Shown: positions 7,717 to 17,550, counted from the first letter of the stretch. The stretch: DNA of 64,000 nucleotides from Patescibacteria group bacterium (GCA_028718605.1 JAQULM010000001.1:96685-160684); one strand, 5' to 3'. Numbers and translations: made by a program. The notes: generated from the sequence alone by a model not told the origin.

Positions 7717-8844
7717 CTAACTGTAGTATACATCGTTGTATAAATCAAGTGTAGTGCGTGCCATATCAGACCAATGGAATCTCGCAACACGGGCAAAACC
7801 ACGTGCACGCAAAGTTTCGGCAAGCTGTGGGTCTTTCAGTACCTGCATACAAGCATGGGCGATTTCGTCAATACTGTGGGGGTTAAAAAACAACGCAGCA
7901 TCGCCGAGTATTTCCGGAAGGGATGAGCTGTTGCTCGCGACGACCGGAATCCCGTAGGAGCATGCTTCAAGTGCGGGTAAACCAAATCCCTCGCAAAACG
8001 ACGGAAATGCGTAGAGCGAGGCGCCGCGGTATACCTCCGGCAGATCGGTGTCAGTAACGAAACCGGTAAAAATCACACCGTCGCGGATTCCGAGGGTTTG
8101 AGAGGTTTCTTTCGCCCGCTTGAAAAAATAGTCTTCTTTGCCAACGATAACGAGGCGTACATGCGGCATTGCCATGGCAACTTTCTTATATGCCTGGAGG
8201 AGCCCTTCAACATTTTTATGCGGATAGACATTTCCGACATAGAGAATGTACGGTTTTTGAATTGAGTAACGGCGGAGTGCCTCAGGGCTATCAGGTGATG
8301 GTTTCTGGGCCTGGTCAACTGCTTCATAGGTCACGGAAATTTTCAGCGGATCAACATTGAAATAACGCACAACTTCCTGCTTTGTATATTTGGAAACGGC
8401 AATTATCCGCCGTGAACGTCTGATGGCAGAACGGATAACTATCCGGTAACCAAAATGTTTTAATGCGTACTGAAGCGGCCCAAGCATAGTCGCGCGCTGG
8501 GTGGGATATTTCGTCAGTATCAAATCATGGACAGTTACAATAAATTTCCCCCAATACAATAGTGGTACATTAAAATGGGTAAAATGGACAAGATCCAGGC
8601 GCAGTGTCCAGAGTTTCAGGGGCAAAAGAATCTGCTCGGTGATTGTATACCAGCGAAAATCCGCAAGAACTTTTTTGAACCGCGGGTTCGTAGGTTGATA
8701 ATCAGCCCAATTTTCCCTTCGAACAAGGATGAAATAATCATTCTCGTGATCAATCCGCTCGAGATGCTCAATAAGCTTCTGGGTATACCGGCCGAGGCCC
8801 TTGCCAAATGTTCCGTAAAAACGCGCGTCTATTCCAATTCGCAT
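7717..8844 (-). CDS. GT4 family glycosyltransferase, 375 aa
   Basis: Starts MRIGIDARFYGTFGKGLGRY, the N-terminal glycine-rich loop of GT-B fold retaining glycosyltransferases. The C-terminal half has the nucleotide-sugar binding region: LYVGNVYPHKNVEGLLQAY, IFTGFVTDTDLPEVY and the E-x7-E motif region PSFCEGFGLPALEACSYG. It would transfer a sugar (unknown, possibly mannose) to a growing lipid-linked glycan on the cytoplasmic face. Four bases separate it from the next GT4 gene, so it belongs to the same operon. Donor and linkage cannot be read from the sequence. Confidence 0.92.
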   Translation of the reverse strand: MRIGIDARFYGTFGKGLGRYTQKLIEHLERIDHENDYFILVRRENWADYQPTNPRFKKVLADFRWYTITEQILLPLKLWTLRLDLVHFTHFNVPLLYWGKFIVTVHDLILTKYPTQRATMLGPLQYALKHFGYRIVIRSAIRRSRRIIAVSKYTKQEVVRYFNVDPLKISVTYEAVDQAQKPSPDSPEALRRYSIQKPYILYVGNVYPHKNVEGLLQAYKKVAMAMPHVRLVIVGKEDYFFKRAKETSQTLGIRDGVIFTGFVTDTDLPEVYRGASLYAFPSFCEGFGLPALEACSYGIPVVASNSSSLPEILGDAALFFNPHSIDEIAHACMQVLKDPQLAETLRARGFARVARFHWSDMARTTLDLYNDVYYS

Positions 8845-8847
8845 AGG

Positions 8848-9963
8848 TTACTGTAATGAATCAAATAAAGAAAGTGTTTGAGCTCCCGCCGACGGCCACG
8901 TTGCCGTTTCAACTGCGGCGTTCCCTTTTATCACGCATAAACGGCGGAGCGCTTCGTCCGTCGCGAGTATCGAAAGCGCACGAGACATCTCACTGATGTT
9001 ATAGGGATCAGCCAGGATTGCGGCATCCCTCGCGATTTCAGGCAGCGAGGTTGAAAAACTCGTCAGAACGGGCACCCCAGACGCCATTGCTTCGTACACG
9101 GGGAGTCCAAACCCTTCATAGTATGATGGGTATGCAAACAGCCGCGCGCCCTGGTACAGTGCCGGTTTGTCTTTATCCGCTACGTATCCTGTGAATAGTA
9201 CGTCCCGGTGGTGTTTTGGGAGGCCTGTGCTATGCATACTGCCTGCGATGACCAGCTTGTACTGAAGGTTGTGCGCTTGTCGAGCATGGTTCCAGGCACG
9301 TATGAACCCTTCCGTGTTTTTCCTGGGTCCAACCGCTCCGAGCGATAAAATATACGAACCTGGCAATCCATACCGATGCCGGACCTCTTCCAAAACATCG
9401 CTTGAGCACGGGCGAAACCGTTCGCGATCAACTCCGAGACGAATAATTTCGATGGAGTCTGCCGGCACACCAAACGAACACTGCAAATCACGGCTCGTGC
9501 TCTCTGAAACTGTTATAATCCGTTCTGCGCGTTTCAGCAATTTTTTGAACCGTACTGCCCGATGCCATATCCGTTGTTTCAGCCCATAGAAACCTTGGTG
9601 GCAAAACGAAACGTCATGTACGGTAAGGACGAGTTTGCATGAATCCGTACATGAAAAAAAATTCATATTAGGCAAAAAGAAAAGGTCAGCGCCGCCAACG
9701 ACCCGGTCAAGCGGCGGAAAAGAAAGCAATGCGAGTGACGTGTTCAATAATTTATTGGGTATCGCTCGCTCAACAACTCGGGCACAATCGGCTCGCAGCG
9801 GATCGAGGCGTTCTCGGGGAATCGGATGCACAGCGTTTGAAAACAAAACGAACTCGTGCTTACTCTCGCTCTGTACGAGTTCTGAAACGATGTGCGATGT
9901 ATATTCGCTTACACCGGATGGATTGGGCTCAACAAGGGATCTGATATCAATCGCGATTCGCAT
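8848..9963 (-). CDS. GT4 family glycosyltransferase, 371 aa
   Basis: The protein begins MRIAIDIRSLVEPNPSGVSEY, with the same fold as its neighbour. The nucleotide-sugar domain shows ILSLGAVGPRKNTEGFIRAW, VLFTGYVADKDKPALY and PSYYEGFGLPVYEAMASG. An ATG four codons upstream (9975) is an equal alternative; either start overlaps the end of the Wzz-like gene, so translation is probably coupled. It is a paralogue of the 7717-8844 enzyme and probably adds a successive sugar to the same repeat unit. Confidence 0.92.
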   Translation of the reverse strand: MRIAIDIRSLVEPNPSGVSEYTSHIVSELVQSESKHEFVLFSNAVHPIPRERLDPLRADCARVVERAIPNKLLNTSLALLSFPPLDRVVGGADLFFLPNMNFFSCTDSCKLVLTVHDVSFCHQGFYGLKQRIWHRAVRFKKLLKRAERIITVSESTSRDLQCSFGVPADSIEIIRLGVDRERFRPCSSDVLEEVRHRYGLPGSYILSLGAVGPRKNTEGFIRAWNHARQAHNLQYKLVIAGSMHSTGLPKHHRDVLFTGYVADKDKPALYQGARLFAYPSYYEGFGLPVYEAMASGVPVLTSFSTSLPEIARDAAILADPYNISEMSRALSILATDEALRRLCVIKGNAAVETATWPSAGAQTLSLFDSLQ

Positions 9964-10582
9964 GGGCAGAATCATTTGCGGTAGATACGCGCCCGGTTTT
10001 AAGGTATGCGATGCTATACGACGCTGTTACACCGACAATCAACCCAGCGAAGAGACCGATGGCCGCATTAAACCAGAGCGCCGGCCGTTTTTCCACAATG
10101 ACAGGTTTCGCTCCGATAACTTGGAAAAAAGCCTTTTGGTCAGCGGTTTGCACCGCTGCAGTTGCGCGTTCTTCAACTGTTTGTGTTATTGCGGCAGCGA
10201 TTGTCTCCGCGGTCGCTCGGTCACGCTCACGGAACCGTACTGCGATATTCTGGGGTGAATATTGCTTTACTTTGAACCGAGAAGTGAATTGCTCAGTTGA
10301 TGAAATACGCGGATCGATCGTGGCCCGTTCATAGATTTCAAGCAGCACCGACGGCGTCATCATCCAGCTCATGACAGTCTGCGAAAAGAGGTCAGCGGCT
10401 TGGATGGCGTAGTAGCCGTCATACTGATACTCGGTTGTGTCCTGCCGGTTAATCCTGTTGATAGAAAACGATAGTGACGTGTCGTATTCCACAGGCTTCA
10501 CGAGACTACTGATAACCGCAGCCCCAATAGCCACAGCGGTTGTAGCGATAATGACCCATTTGAATCGAAGGAATATGCCCAT
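9947..10582 (-). CDS. Wzz-type chain-length determinant-like protein, 211 aa
   Basis: Two membrane helices flank an extracytoplasmic domain: residues about 8-27 (WVIIATTAVAIGAAVISSL) and about 170-192 (LWFNAAIGLFAGLIVGVTAS), the Wzz/PCP co-polymerase topology. Conserved features include KPVEYDTSLSF after helix 1 and VVEKRPALW before helix 2. Start 10582 was chosen because the longer frame would overlap the preceding gene. No tyrosine-kinase domain is fused. It likely sets polysaccharide chain length. The distance from its preceding gene is 34 bases. Confidence 0.8.
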   Translation of the reverse strand: MGIFLRFKWVIIATTAVAIGAAVISSLVKPVEYDTSLSFSINRINRQDTTEYQYDGYYAIQAADLFSQTVMSWMMTPSVLLEIYERATIDPRISSTEQFTSRFKVKQYSPQNIAVRFRERDRATAETIAAAITQTVEERATAAVQTADQKAFFQVIGAKPVIVEKRPALWFNAAIGLFAGLIVGVTASYSIAYLKTGRVSTANDSAHANRD

Positions 10583-10616
10583 AAAAATTACTCTTGTGCT
10601 CCTCGTAGATAAAGTA

Positions 10617-11717
10617 TTACGTATTTTTAAATTCTTGCCAAGCCTGCTCGACAAATGTTGATATGCGGTCTTTAAACCGAGCTACGCTGAACTGCTCCGC
10701 GTGTTGGCGGATCATCGCTGAATCGAAGTTCTCCGGCTTGAAATGAATGACGGTGTCCGCAATCGCCTCCCACGATTGCTCATCGAAAAGAACGCCGGTC
10801 GTGCCAGGCACAACAGTTTCAAGAGCTCCGCCAGATCCGTACGCAATAACCGGGCGGCCTGATGCCATAGCCTCAACGCACGTAATGCCAAAATCTTCCT
10901 CCTGCGGATGGATAAACGCTTTACAACGGGAATAATACTCCGCGATTTTCTGGTCAGAAACAAAACCGAGGAACTTGATATGAGGTCCTGCCATCGAGCG
11001 AAGGCGGTCCTCATCCTCACCCTCACCGATAATATAAAGCGGTAAGCCGAGCTTATTGAACGCCTGGATCGCTATGTCAACCCGTTTATATGGCCGGAGT
11101 CTCGTTATCATGAGATAATAATCATCCTGTGAATCGGTAATGGAAAACCGGTCAGTATTCACGGGAGGATTGATAACGACACTATCACGCTTATAGTATT
11201 TCTGTATTCGTTTCGCAACAAACTTTGAATTCGCAATAAAACGGTCAACTCGATCTGCTGCAAGCCGATCCCAGATGCGGAGATAACTACGATAGAGTTG
11301 GGACGCCCGCCCGATTAAACGCTTCCGCTCAAACTTATCGATGATTTCATTATGATCACTCCACAGGTAGCGCGTGGGTGTATGGCAGTAGCAGATATGC
11401 AGCGTTTTGGGAGGAGTGAGTACGCCTTTTGCGAGCCCTGAGCTATCGGAAAAGACAACGTTGTATCCCGAGAGATCATAGCTCTCAGTGGCCGGAACCA
11501 TCATCGGCAGGTACCACCGGAATTTTTTACGGGCAAATGGAAAGTGCGAAATGAACGATTGTTTAATCGTATATTCGTCAAAACGATGCTGCGTTCCTAT
11601 CGGGTCATAAATGAGGGTATACACCGGCGCTTCGGGGTGCATTTCACAAAGGGCCTTTAAAACCCGCTCTCCCCCGCCAAGCTGATTGAGATGATCATGG
11701 ACGAGTGCGATTTTCAT
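10617..11717 (-). CDS. GT4 family glycosyltransferase (WbaZ-like), 366 aa
   Basis: Begins MKIALVHDHLNQLGGGERVL, typical of mannosyltransferase-like GT4 enzymes acting on O-antigen or exopolysaccharide. Further motifs are YCHTPTRYLW, YYLMITRLRPYKRVDIAIQA, IKFLGFVSDQKIAEYY and HPQEEDFGITCVEAMASG with the paired glutamates of the active site. It starts three bases after the priming transferase, so it probably adds the second sugar. The HTPTRYLW motif is common in enzymes annotated WbaZ; exact donor is inference. Confidence 0.92.
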   Translation of the reverse strand: MKIALVHDHLNQLGGGERVLKALCEMHPEAPVYTLIYDPIGTQHRFDEYTIKQSFISHFPFARKKFRWYLPMMVPATESYDLSGYNVVFSDSSGLAKGVLTPPKTLHICYCHTPTRYLWSDHNEIIDKFERKRLIGRASQLYRSYLRIWDRLAADRVDRFIANSKFVAKRIQKYYKRDSVVINPPVNTDRFSITDSQDDYYLMITRLRPYKRVDIAIQAFNKLGLPLYIIGEGEDEDRLRSMAGPHIKFLGFVSDQKIAEYYSRCKAFIHPQEEDFGITCVEAMASGRPVIAYGSGGALETVVPGTTGVLFDEQSWEAIADTVIHFKPENFDSAMIRQHAEQFSVARFKDRISTFVEQAWQEFKNT

Positions 11718-11720
11718 ACA

Positions 11721-13112
11721 TTAGCTCGCTGATTTGCCAGAGATAACAACGAGTGGGGTTTTAAGTGAAATTTGTAAATCGAGCTTCATGGACCAGTTTT
11801 CAATATAATAAATATCAAGCTTGGCTTCGTCCTCAAATTTAAGGTCTGACCGTCCTGAAATTTGGGCGAGCCCGGTAAGGCCAGGTTTAATGGTCAGTAA
11901 CGTTCGGTGCCACCGTTCGTAGCGCGATACTTCTTCTGGTTCGTGCGGTCGCGGTCCGACAATGCTCATCTCCCCCTTTAAAACATTGAAAAACTGGGGC
12001 AATTCATCGAGGCTTGTTTTTCGGATGAAGCGTCCGATGCGCGTAATGCGCGGATCATTAGAAATTTTAAACAGTGGGCCATCAGACCGCTCATTGTGCT
12101 GAATGAGGTCTTTTTTGAGCAAATGTGCGTTCTGGACCATTGAACGGAATTTATACAATGTAAAGGTCTTGCCGCGCTCCCCAACACGCTCAAGTTTTAC
12201 GAAAACTCCACCCTTTGAATCGACGGCGACGAGCAGCCCCACAATCAGGAGAAGTGGCGATATGACGATTAAAAAAATCGTAGCGAAGACCATGTCAAAT
12301 ATTCGTTTTGATATCCTCCCCCACCCTTCCAGCTTGGTACGCTTAACCTCAATAATTGGTATGCCCGCGATCGTATTAATTTCAATATGGGTTGGCTGCA
12401 CTTCAAAAAGGTCTGTCGTGTACTTGAATGTAATATGGTGATCATTGCAAAAATTTCGGATCGCAAACCCCTGCTCCTTGGGGAGGCTCGTATCGGCCTG
12501 GATAATCTCATCAATCGAATTGGTGGCGAGGGATGAAGTGACCTGCTTCTGTACGTCATCGCTAAAACTGTCATGCCGGGCAAGAATCCGGTACCCGAAC
12601 GTCGGGTGCTGGTAAATTTGTTTAATGATGTCCTCGGTCGTCTTGTCCTTGCCGATGATAAGCACATTGTGTTGCCCAACACCGCGACGAAGGAGCGCAC
12701 GCTGGATTCCACGAACGATAAAACGGCCTATCATAACCGTCACGATGCATAATATCCAGCCGATGAGAACAATAAAGCGGGATGAAAAGAGCTCCCGCTG
12801 GAAAAAAATGATAATGATAACAATCGCGATAGACGCTGTACAAGTAACAAACAAGCTGGTCGCTTCATCGATCAGCCGTCGGGTAATTTTGATGGCATAC
12901 AAACCGCTCAGTGCAAAAATAACGATAAAAATTATCGGCACGACAAATAAAAATCCGAGGTACTCACGTAATACAATTTCTGATACTACTGGCCGTAATT
13001 CGGTGAAGAACGGAATAAACCGCATTTGATATGCAAAAAAACCAGCCAGTATAACCATACAGTAGTCAACTGGTATGAGTATCATGCTAAAAATTAGTTC
13101 AGAGCGTTTCAT
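11721..13112 (-). CDS. polyprenyl glycosylphosphotransferase, priming enzyme, 463 aa
   Basis: Four or five N-terminal membrane helices (about residues 8-150) are followed by a CoA-binding-like domain and the C-terminal bacterial sugar transferase domain (about 270-463): KRIFDMVFATIFL, LYKFRSMV, DPRITRIGRFIRKTSLDELP, QFFNVLKGEMSIVGPRPHEP and KPGLTGLAQISGRS. It transfers a sugar-1-phosphate to undecaprenyl phosphate to start the polysaccharide repeat. Start 13112 (MKRSELIFS) is used because longer frames run into rnpB. It is the first gene of the operon to 5338. A TATAAT lies about 25 bases upstream of the ATG. Confidence 0.92.
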   Translation of the reverse strand: MKRSELIFSMILIPVDYCMVILAGFFAYQMRFIPFFTELRPVVSEIVLREYLGFLFVVPIIFIVIFALSGLYAIKITRRLIDEATSLFVTCTASIAIVIIIIFFQRELFSSRFIVLIGWILCIVTVMIGRFIVRGIQRALLRRGVGQHNVLIIGKDKTTEDIIKQIYQHPTFGYRILARHDSFSDDVQKQVTSSLATNSIDEIIQADTSLPKEQGFAIRNFCNDHHITFKYTTDLFEVQPTHIEINTIAGIPIIEVKRTKLEGWGRISKRIFDMVFATIFLIVISPLLLIVGLLVAVDSKGGVFVKLERVGERGKTFTLYKFRSMVQNAHLLKKDLIQHNERSDGPLFKISNDPRITRIGRFIRKTSLDELPQFFNVLKGEMSIVGPRPHEPEEVSRYERWHRTLLTIKPGLTGLAQISGRSDLKFEDEAKLDIYYIENWSMKLDLQISLKTPLVVISGKSAS

Positions 13113-13153
13113 TGATGTACACTGCGGATTGATGTCATTATATATAGAAAAGC

Positions 13154-13641
13154 GCCTAAGCAAACCTGTAAGCCGAATTCTGTCGACCTCCGCTCTCCGA
13201 GCTACGGTCGACAAGTCCCATGGGGAGCCTGTCCGCCGGAGTTCGGAGAACGAAGGCGGATGATTATCTATCTAGCCCCGACGTTGCCGTCGGAGTCATG
13301 CGACCAACCCACCCCGCCAGATGACGGGGCCTACTTGGTCTTGCACCGGATAGGGTTTTTCACGCTCTGGCGTCGCCACCAGAACCTGTGAGCTCTTACC
13401 TCACCTCTTTTCACCCTTGCCTGATCCCCGAAACAAGTTCGGAGCCATCGGCGGTTTTGTCTCTGTGACACTGTCCCTGAAAGACAACACTCAAAAGACT
13501 ATAGCCCTTTTGATCGCTGCTCCCGGTCGCATTTCGCGACTATCCTTTTCCTTGCCTTTTATGGGCGAGGGGTGTTCGGACTTTCCTCTTTTTTGCAAGC
13601 TTTTTTGCCTGTAAAAAAGCAATCACCCGGTTTACTTAGGC
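13154..13641 (-). ncRNA. rnpB: RNase P RNA
   Basis: The minus strand contains the conserved core GAGGAAAGTCCG (complement of 13577-13588) near the 5' end and ACAGAATTCGGCTTACAG (complement of 13166-13183) near the 3' end. The P1 helix is formed by GCCTAAGTAAACC at the 5' end and GGTTTGCTTAGGC at the 3' end, which sets the limits. The length is about 488 nt, longer than the usual 350-400. It processes tRNA 5' ends. Its promoter is at 13649-13677. Confidence 0.95.
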
Positions 13642-13648
13642 AGAATAT

Positions 13649-13677
13649 ATCTTAGCCAAAAAGCCGTTTTTTGTCAA
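13649..13677 (-). promoter_or_regulatory. rnpB promoter
   Basis: TTGACA (13672-13677) and TAAGAT (13649-13654) with a 17-base spacer on the minus strand. The predicted start falls at the first base of the P1 helix near 13641. Confidence 0.8.
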
Positions 13678-13725
13678 TAAACTGTGGTATACTTGATATT
13701 GTAATTACCATTAATAAACGCAGCT

Positions 13726-14424
13726 ATGCAAAAAAAGGTGCTTAATATCGCCCACCGGGGCGCCTCAGGATATAAACCGGAAAATACCCTCTCTTCCTTC
13801 AGGCACGCTCTGACGTATAAACCAGACATGATCGAGCTTGATGTCTATGTTTGCCTCAGTGGCGAGCTTGTCGTCATTCATGATGATAAAGTTGACCGTA
13901 CGACCAATGGTCAGGGTTATGTGGTTGAAAAAAGACTGTCCGAGCTTAAGAAACTCGATGCCGGACAGGGAGAAAAAATTCCAACCCTTATTGAAATACT
14001 GAATCTGGTCAATGGAAAAATTGCCATCAACATCGAACTCAAAGGAGCCGGCACCGCAAAACCAGTCGCTAAACTGATTAAAGAATATCTCAGCAAGATA
14101 AATTGGCAAGCAGAACAATTTCTAGTTTCTTCATTTAACCATCCAGAATTGGCAACTTTTAAAAAATTGTTGCCTAATATTAGAATTGGGGCGCTGTTTG
14201 TCGGCATCCCAGCTGAACTTGCCAAACCAGCAGAAGATTTAGGTGCTTACTCCATTAACTTATCGCAAGAATTTATCTCCCAAGAATTCGTTAATGACGC
14301 CCATCGACGTGGATTGAAGGTTTTCGTTTTCACGGTCAACGATTTTGATGATATCGACCGGATGATTAAATTAGGGGTCGACGGTTTATTCTGTAATTAC
14401 CCCGACCGTTTACAGACCCAGTAA
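13726..14424 (+). CDS. glycerophosphodiester phosphodiesterase, 232 aa
   Basis: The GDPD signature is clear: IAHRGASGYKPENTLSSF, ELDVYVCLSGELVVIHDD and the final VDGLFCNYPDRL. Catalytic His and Glu residues of HRG, PEN and VIHDD are present. It hydrolyses glycerophosphodiesters to glycerol-3-phosphate and an alcohol. There is no signal peptide, so it is cytoplasmic. A TATACT lies 33 bases upstream of the ATG; no Shine-Dalgarno sequence is seen. Its 3' end overlaps the convergent hydrolase gene by 15 bases. Confidence 0.93.
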   Translation: MQKKVLNIAHRGASGYKPENTLSSFRHALTYKPDMIELDVYVCLSGELVVIHDDKVDRTTNGQGYVVEKRLSELKKLDAGQGEKIPTLIEILNLVNGKIAINIELKGAGTAKPVAKLIKEYLSKINWQAEQFLVSSFNHPELATFKKLLPNIRIGALFVGIPAELAKPAEDLGAYSINLSQEFISQEFVNDAHRRGLKVFVFTVNDFDDIDRMIKLGVDGLFCNYPDRLQTQ

Positions 14425-15291
14425 GTATTGACGGTAAAAATTCAGCAGTTTTTCCTCGTACTGATCCCCTGTAATTGTATACACTTCATCGTGCTCTGCA
14501 TGCTGCACGAGCCAAAACTCCTTCAGCCAAGGAGCTTTTTTATAGAATTCAAATGCTTCCTCGACTGGGATGCGTTTATCATATGAACTATGGATTATCA
14601 TCAATGGCCGGGCGCGTAATGTATGGATATACTTGACCGGCGCAATCGTCGGAAGATAACATCCGGTTCGTAATTTGATCATCCAGATGGTGAAATAGCC
14701 GATCGGAAAAAAGGGTATTCCCTTCAGGTAATCCTGGAAGTTTTTCCAAATGATCGTTTTGAAGCGCGCGTATGAAGAAGCAATGACGATCGCCTTAATT
14801 TCGGGGATGTCGCCGGATTTCATTATCGCAACTGCGCCACCCATAGAAAAGCCAAGCAACCCGATCTGGGAGAGATCAACATCCTTACGAGTTCGTAAAT
14901 ATGCGATCGCGCCGGCCAGATCACGCTGTTCACGTGCGCCAAATGTTATATATTTCCCCTGACTTTCACCAGAACCTCGAAAATCAAACATGAATATCGC
15001 ATACCCGGCTTTATTCAAAAAACTAGCCTGCGGGAGCATTTGTTCCTTCGAGCGGCCATACCCATGAAGAAGAATTATCGTTGCGCCATTCGTTCCGGGA
15101 ATAAATGCACCCGCGAGCGCCAAACCGTCAGTTGCAGTGAACGTTAAACGCTCCGGCTGAAGCTGGTAACGGTTCCAGTCGTCTGAGTGAATTTCACGTG
15201 GCTGGCGTATCACCTTGGTAGAGATGTACCATGCAAGGCTGAATGCCAAAAAGCCGAGCAGCACGATCCCAAAAATGATATTCATTATCAT
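14410..15291 (-). CDS. membrane-anchored alpha/beta hydrolase, 293 aa
   Basis: A single N-terminal helix (residues 3-24, MNIIFGIVLLGFLAFSLAWY) anchors the protein. The alpha/beta hydrolase fold follows, with oxyanion region LLHGYGRSKEQ, the DFRGSGES strand, the nucleophile elbow GFSMGG and a late His in AEHDEVY. An acidic residue lies in IHSSYDKRIPVEEA. It resembles serine aminopeptidase S33/BAAT-like esterases. The start ATGA overlaps the RNase H stop, so the two genes are coupled. The substrate is unknown. Confidence 0.85.
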   Translation of the reverse strand: MIMNIIFGIVLLGFLAFSLAWYISTKVIRQPREIHSDDWNRYQLQPERLTFTATDGLALAGAFIPGTNGATIILLHGYGRSKEQMLPQASFLNKAGYAIFMFDFRGSGESQGKYITFGAREQRDLAGAIAYLRTRKDVDLSQIGLLGFSMGGAVAIMKSGDIPEIKAIVIASSYARFKTIIWKNFQDYLKGIPFFPIGYFTIWMIKLRTGCYLPTIAPVKYIHTLRARPLMIIHSSYDKRIPVEEAFEFYKKAPWLKEFWLVQHAEHDEVYTITGDQYEEKLLNFYRQYLLGL

Positions 15292-15695
15292 GCGCGTCTG
15301 TCGATAGCTTGGTTTACCAATTTGTCCGCCTCGTGGTTCTTCTCGCGCGGAACGTGGTGGAATGTAACTCGCTTGAATCCGACCATCATATTCCACGCTT
15401 TCACGAACAGTGTCCCGAGCACCGGATCCTTTATTTTAAATTTCCGGTTCAGCTGGTTTACCGCTAGGTCGCTGTCCATATACACGTCCAGTTCACGGGC
15501 ACCAATGCGTTTTGCCTGCTCGAGCGCCAGCAGAACCGCTTGGTATTCTGCTTGGTTATTCGTGGCTTCGCCGATATACTTCGCGTACGTGCCCACGAGG
15601 CTATGGCCGTGCCATATGACAACGCCAATACCGGCTGGTCCGGGATTGCCACGCGCCCCTCCGTCAGTAAAAATTTCTAGCTTTTCATGCTTCAT
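15288..15695 (-). CDS. ribonuclease HI family protein, 135 aa
   Basis: The RNase H fold motifs occur in order: FTDGGARGNPGPAGIG (first Asp), ATNNQAEYQAVLLAL (Glu), DVYMDSDLAVNQL (second Asp) and REKNHEADKL (fourth acidic residue after a His). The protein is short and single-domain, close to the RnhA-like ribonuclease HI group often named ribonuclease HI family. It removes RNA from RNA-DNA hybrids. Start 15695 (MKHEKLEIF) is chosen because the fold begins there; two ATG codons exist upstream. Confidence 0.9.
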   Translation of the reverse strand: MKHEKLEIFTDGGARGNPGPAGIGVVIWHGHSLVGTYAKYIGEATNNQAEYQAVLLALEQAKRIGARELDVYMDSDLAVNQLNRKFKIKDPVLGTLFVKAWNMMVGFKRVTFHHVPREKNHEADKLVNQAIDRRA

Positions 15696-15843
15696 ACAGT
15701 GCATCATAGCACTCAATCTGTAGCATTGACAAGAATTAATTGAACGAAAAAATGGTTGGTTTAAAGCACTATCTTAAAAAACCCATCATTGGTAATTCAT
15801 GGGCATCACGGTTACAATCTCACGAGAGCACGCTAAGCTTTGC

Positions 15844-17550
15844 TTAATCCGTGCATTTTACGATGTCGATGACTTTCAACTGCAACTCACGGCTTCCGTT
15901 CCATTCATTGAATGATATCTCAAACACTACATCGACGGTATCGCCTATTGACAGTGCATCGCACCAACGCTTGCCGAATCCAAATGCGATAAATTTTCTC
16001 GAGGTCGCGCCATCCTGAAGAACAAACCGCAGATGCTTGCCGTCTTTTCCAACTGCATGCATCTCAGCGATCGTAAGCTTGTAGGCAACAAACCGCGGCT
16101 GGTGGTTCCCAATGCCGAATGGCTCAAAATCTTGCAGCTTGGTTACGAGATCCCAGGTCATGGCATCGAGCGGCACCGCAGCATCGATCATAATACGCTT
16201 GACCATGTCGGTTTCCCGAATCTCGCGATTTGCAATGGCAACCATTTTCTTCAGGAATGCAGCAACCTTCCCGGCCTGAAGCGTAAAACCGCACGCTTCC
16301 GCATGGCCACCAAAACGCACGAGATACTCCCGACACTCGATCAGTGCCTTAGTAATATCAAATTTTTCGATCGACCGGCCCGAACCGATAACTTCGCCAT
16401 GATGTCGACCCATAATAAGGACCGGCCGCTGGAACTCGTCAGCGAGCTTCCCCGCGACGAGGCCGACAACGCCTGCCTGCCAGCCATCGCCAATTGCGCT
16501 CAGCAAACGACTGGTGCCGACACTACCGATCTGCTTCCTCGATTCAGCGACCATTGTTTCAGTCAACCGCTGGCGCTGTTGGTTGGTGCGCTCGAGACCC
16601 GCTGCGGCATCCGCGGCAACTGATGCATCCTCGGTCATCAAGAGTTCATACGCAATATTTGCATGGTGCATGCGGCCTGCCGCATTGAGCCGTGGAACGA
16701 TGCTAAAGCTGACGCCGTTCGTATCGACGGTGGCAATATCAAGACGCGCTGACCGCGCAATCGCCTGTAATCCATGGCGTTTCGTTTTTCGCAGGACTAC
16801 AAGCCCGTAGCGTGCCAGGGTTCGGTTTTCACCGATGATCGGTACGCAGTCGCCTATCGTACCGATAGCAACAATATCGAGAAGCCATTTTTCAAAACCT
16901 GCGGGCACGCGCGTGGCGCCATCTCGTGCAAGAAGCGCTTGAACTACCTTAAACGCCACACCAGCGCCCGACAGCTCACGGAATGGGTATGTTTCCTGGT
17001 CGAGGTGCGGATTAATAATCGCATACGCGGGTGGTAGCTCCGGCGGCTGCTCATGATGGTCAGTGACGACAACATCTACACCCTTCGTATTTGCACGCTC
17101 AATTTCCAGCTTATTGGCAATGCCACAGTCAACGGTCACAATGAGCTTCGTGCCTGACCGCGCAAGGTCATCGACTGTCTTTACGTTCAAACCATACCCC
17201 TCGGATTGGCGGTGCGGGATGTAAATATTCACGTCGGCACCCAGCTTACGAAGGGTCGAGACCATAATTATCGACGCACTAACGCCGTCTGCATCATAAT
17301 CACCGTAGACCGTAATCACCTCGCGTTTCTCGATTGCAGCAAAAATGCGGCTAACAGCCCGTGCCATGTCCTTGAAGACGAACGGATCATGCAGGTCCTG
17401 GCCGTAATCCGGATTGAGAAATTCATCAATCGCGGTCTGAGTCGTAAAACCACGGTTATGGAGAAGCTGCACTATAATTGGGTCTACTTCGGCGAATCGT
17501 GCCCGCACTGAATCTGAAATCGGTTTTGCCACCAGCCATGTTCGTTTCAT
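15844..17550 (-). CDS. recJ: single-stranded-DNA-specific exonuclease RecJ, 568 aa
   Basis: The DHH phosphoesterase motifs are present: VYGDYDADGVSAS, VTVDCGI, VVVTDHHEQP and INPHL. The DHHA1 domain follows with RLNAAGRMHHA and SGRSIEKFDI, FGGHAEACGF, and a C-terminal OB-like part. RecJ is a 5'-3' ssDNA exonuclease used in recombination and repair, with Mn/Mg bound by the Asp and His residues. The length is normal for compact RecJ. The promoter at 17561-17590 makes it near-leaderless. Confidence 0.95.
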   Translation of the reverse strand: MKRTWLVAKPISDSVRARFAEVDPIIVQLLHNRGFTTQTAIDEFLNPDYGQDLHDPFVFKDMARAVSRIFAAIEKREVITVYGDYDADGVSASIIMVSTLRKLGADVNIYIPHRQSEGYGLNVKTVDDLARSGTKLIVTVDCGIANKLEIERANTKGVDVVVTDHHEQPPELPPAYAIINPHLDQETYPFRELSGAGVAFKVVQALLARDGATRVPAGFEKWLLDIVAIGTIGDCVPIIGENRTLARYGLVVLRKTKRHGLQAIARSARLDIATVDTNGVSFSIVPRLNAAGRMHHANIAYELLMTEDASVAADAAAGLERTNQQRQRLTETMVAESRKQIGSVGTSRLLSAIGDGWQAGVVGLVAGKLADEFQRPVLIMGRHHGEVIGSGRSIEKFDITKALIECREYLVRFGGHAEACGFTLQAGKVAAFLKKMVAIANREIRETDMVKRIMIDAAVPLDAMTWDLVTKLQDFEPFGIGNHQPRFVAYKLTIAEMHAVGKDGKHLRFVLQDGATSRKFIAFGFGKRWCDALSIGDTVDVVFEISFNEWNGSRELQLKVIDIVKCTD

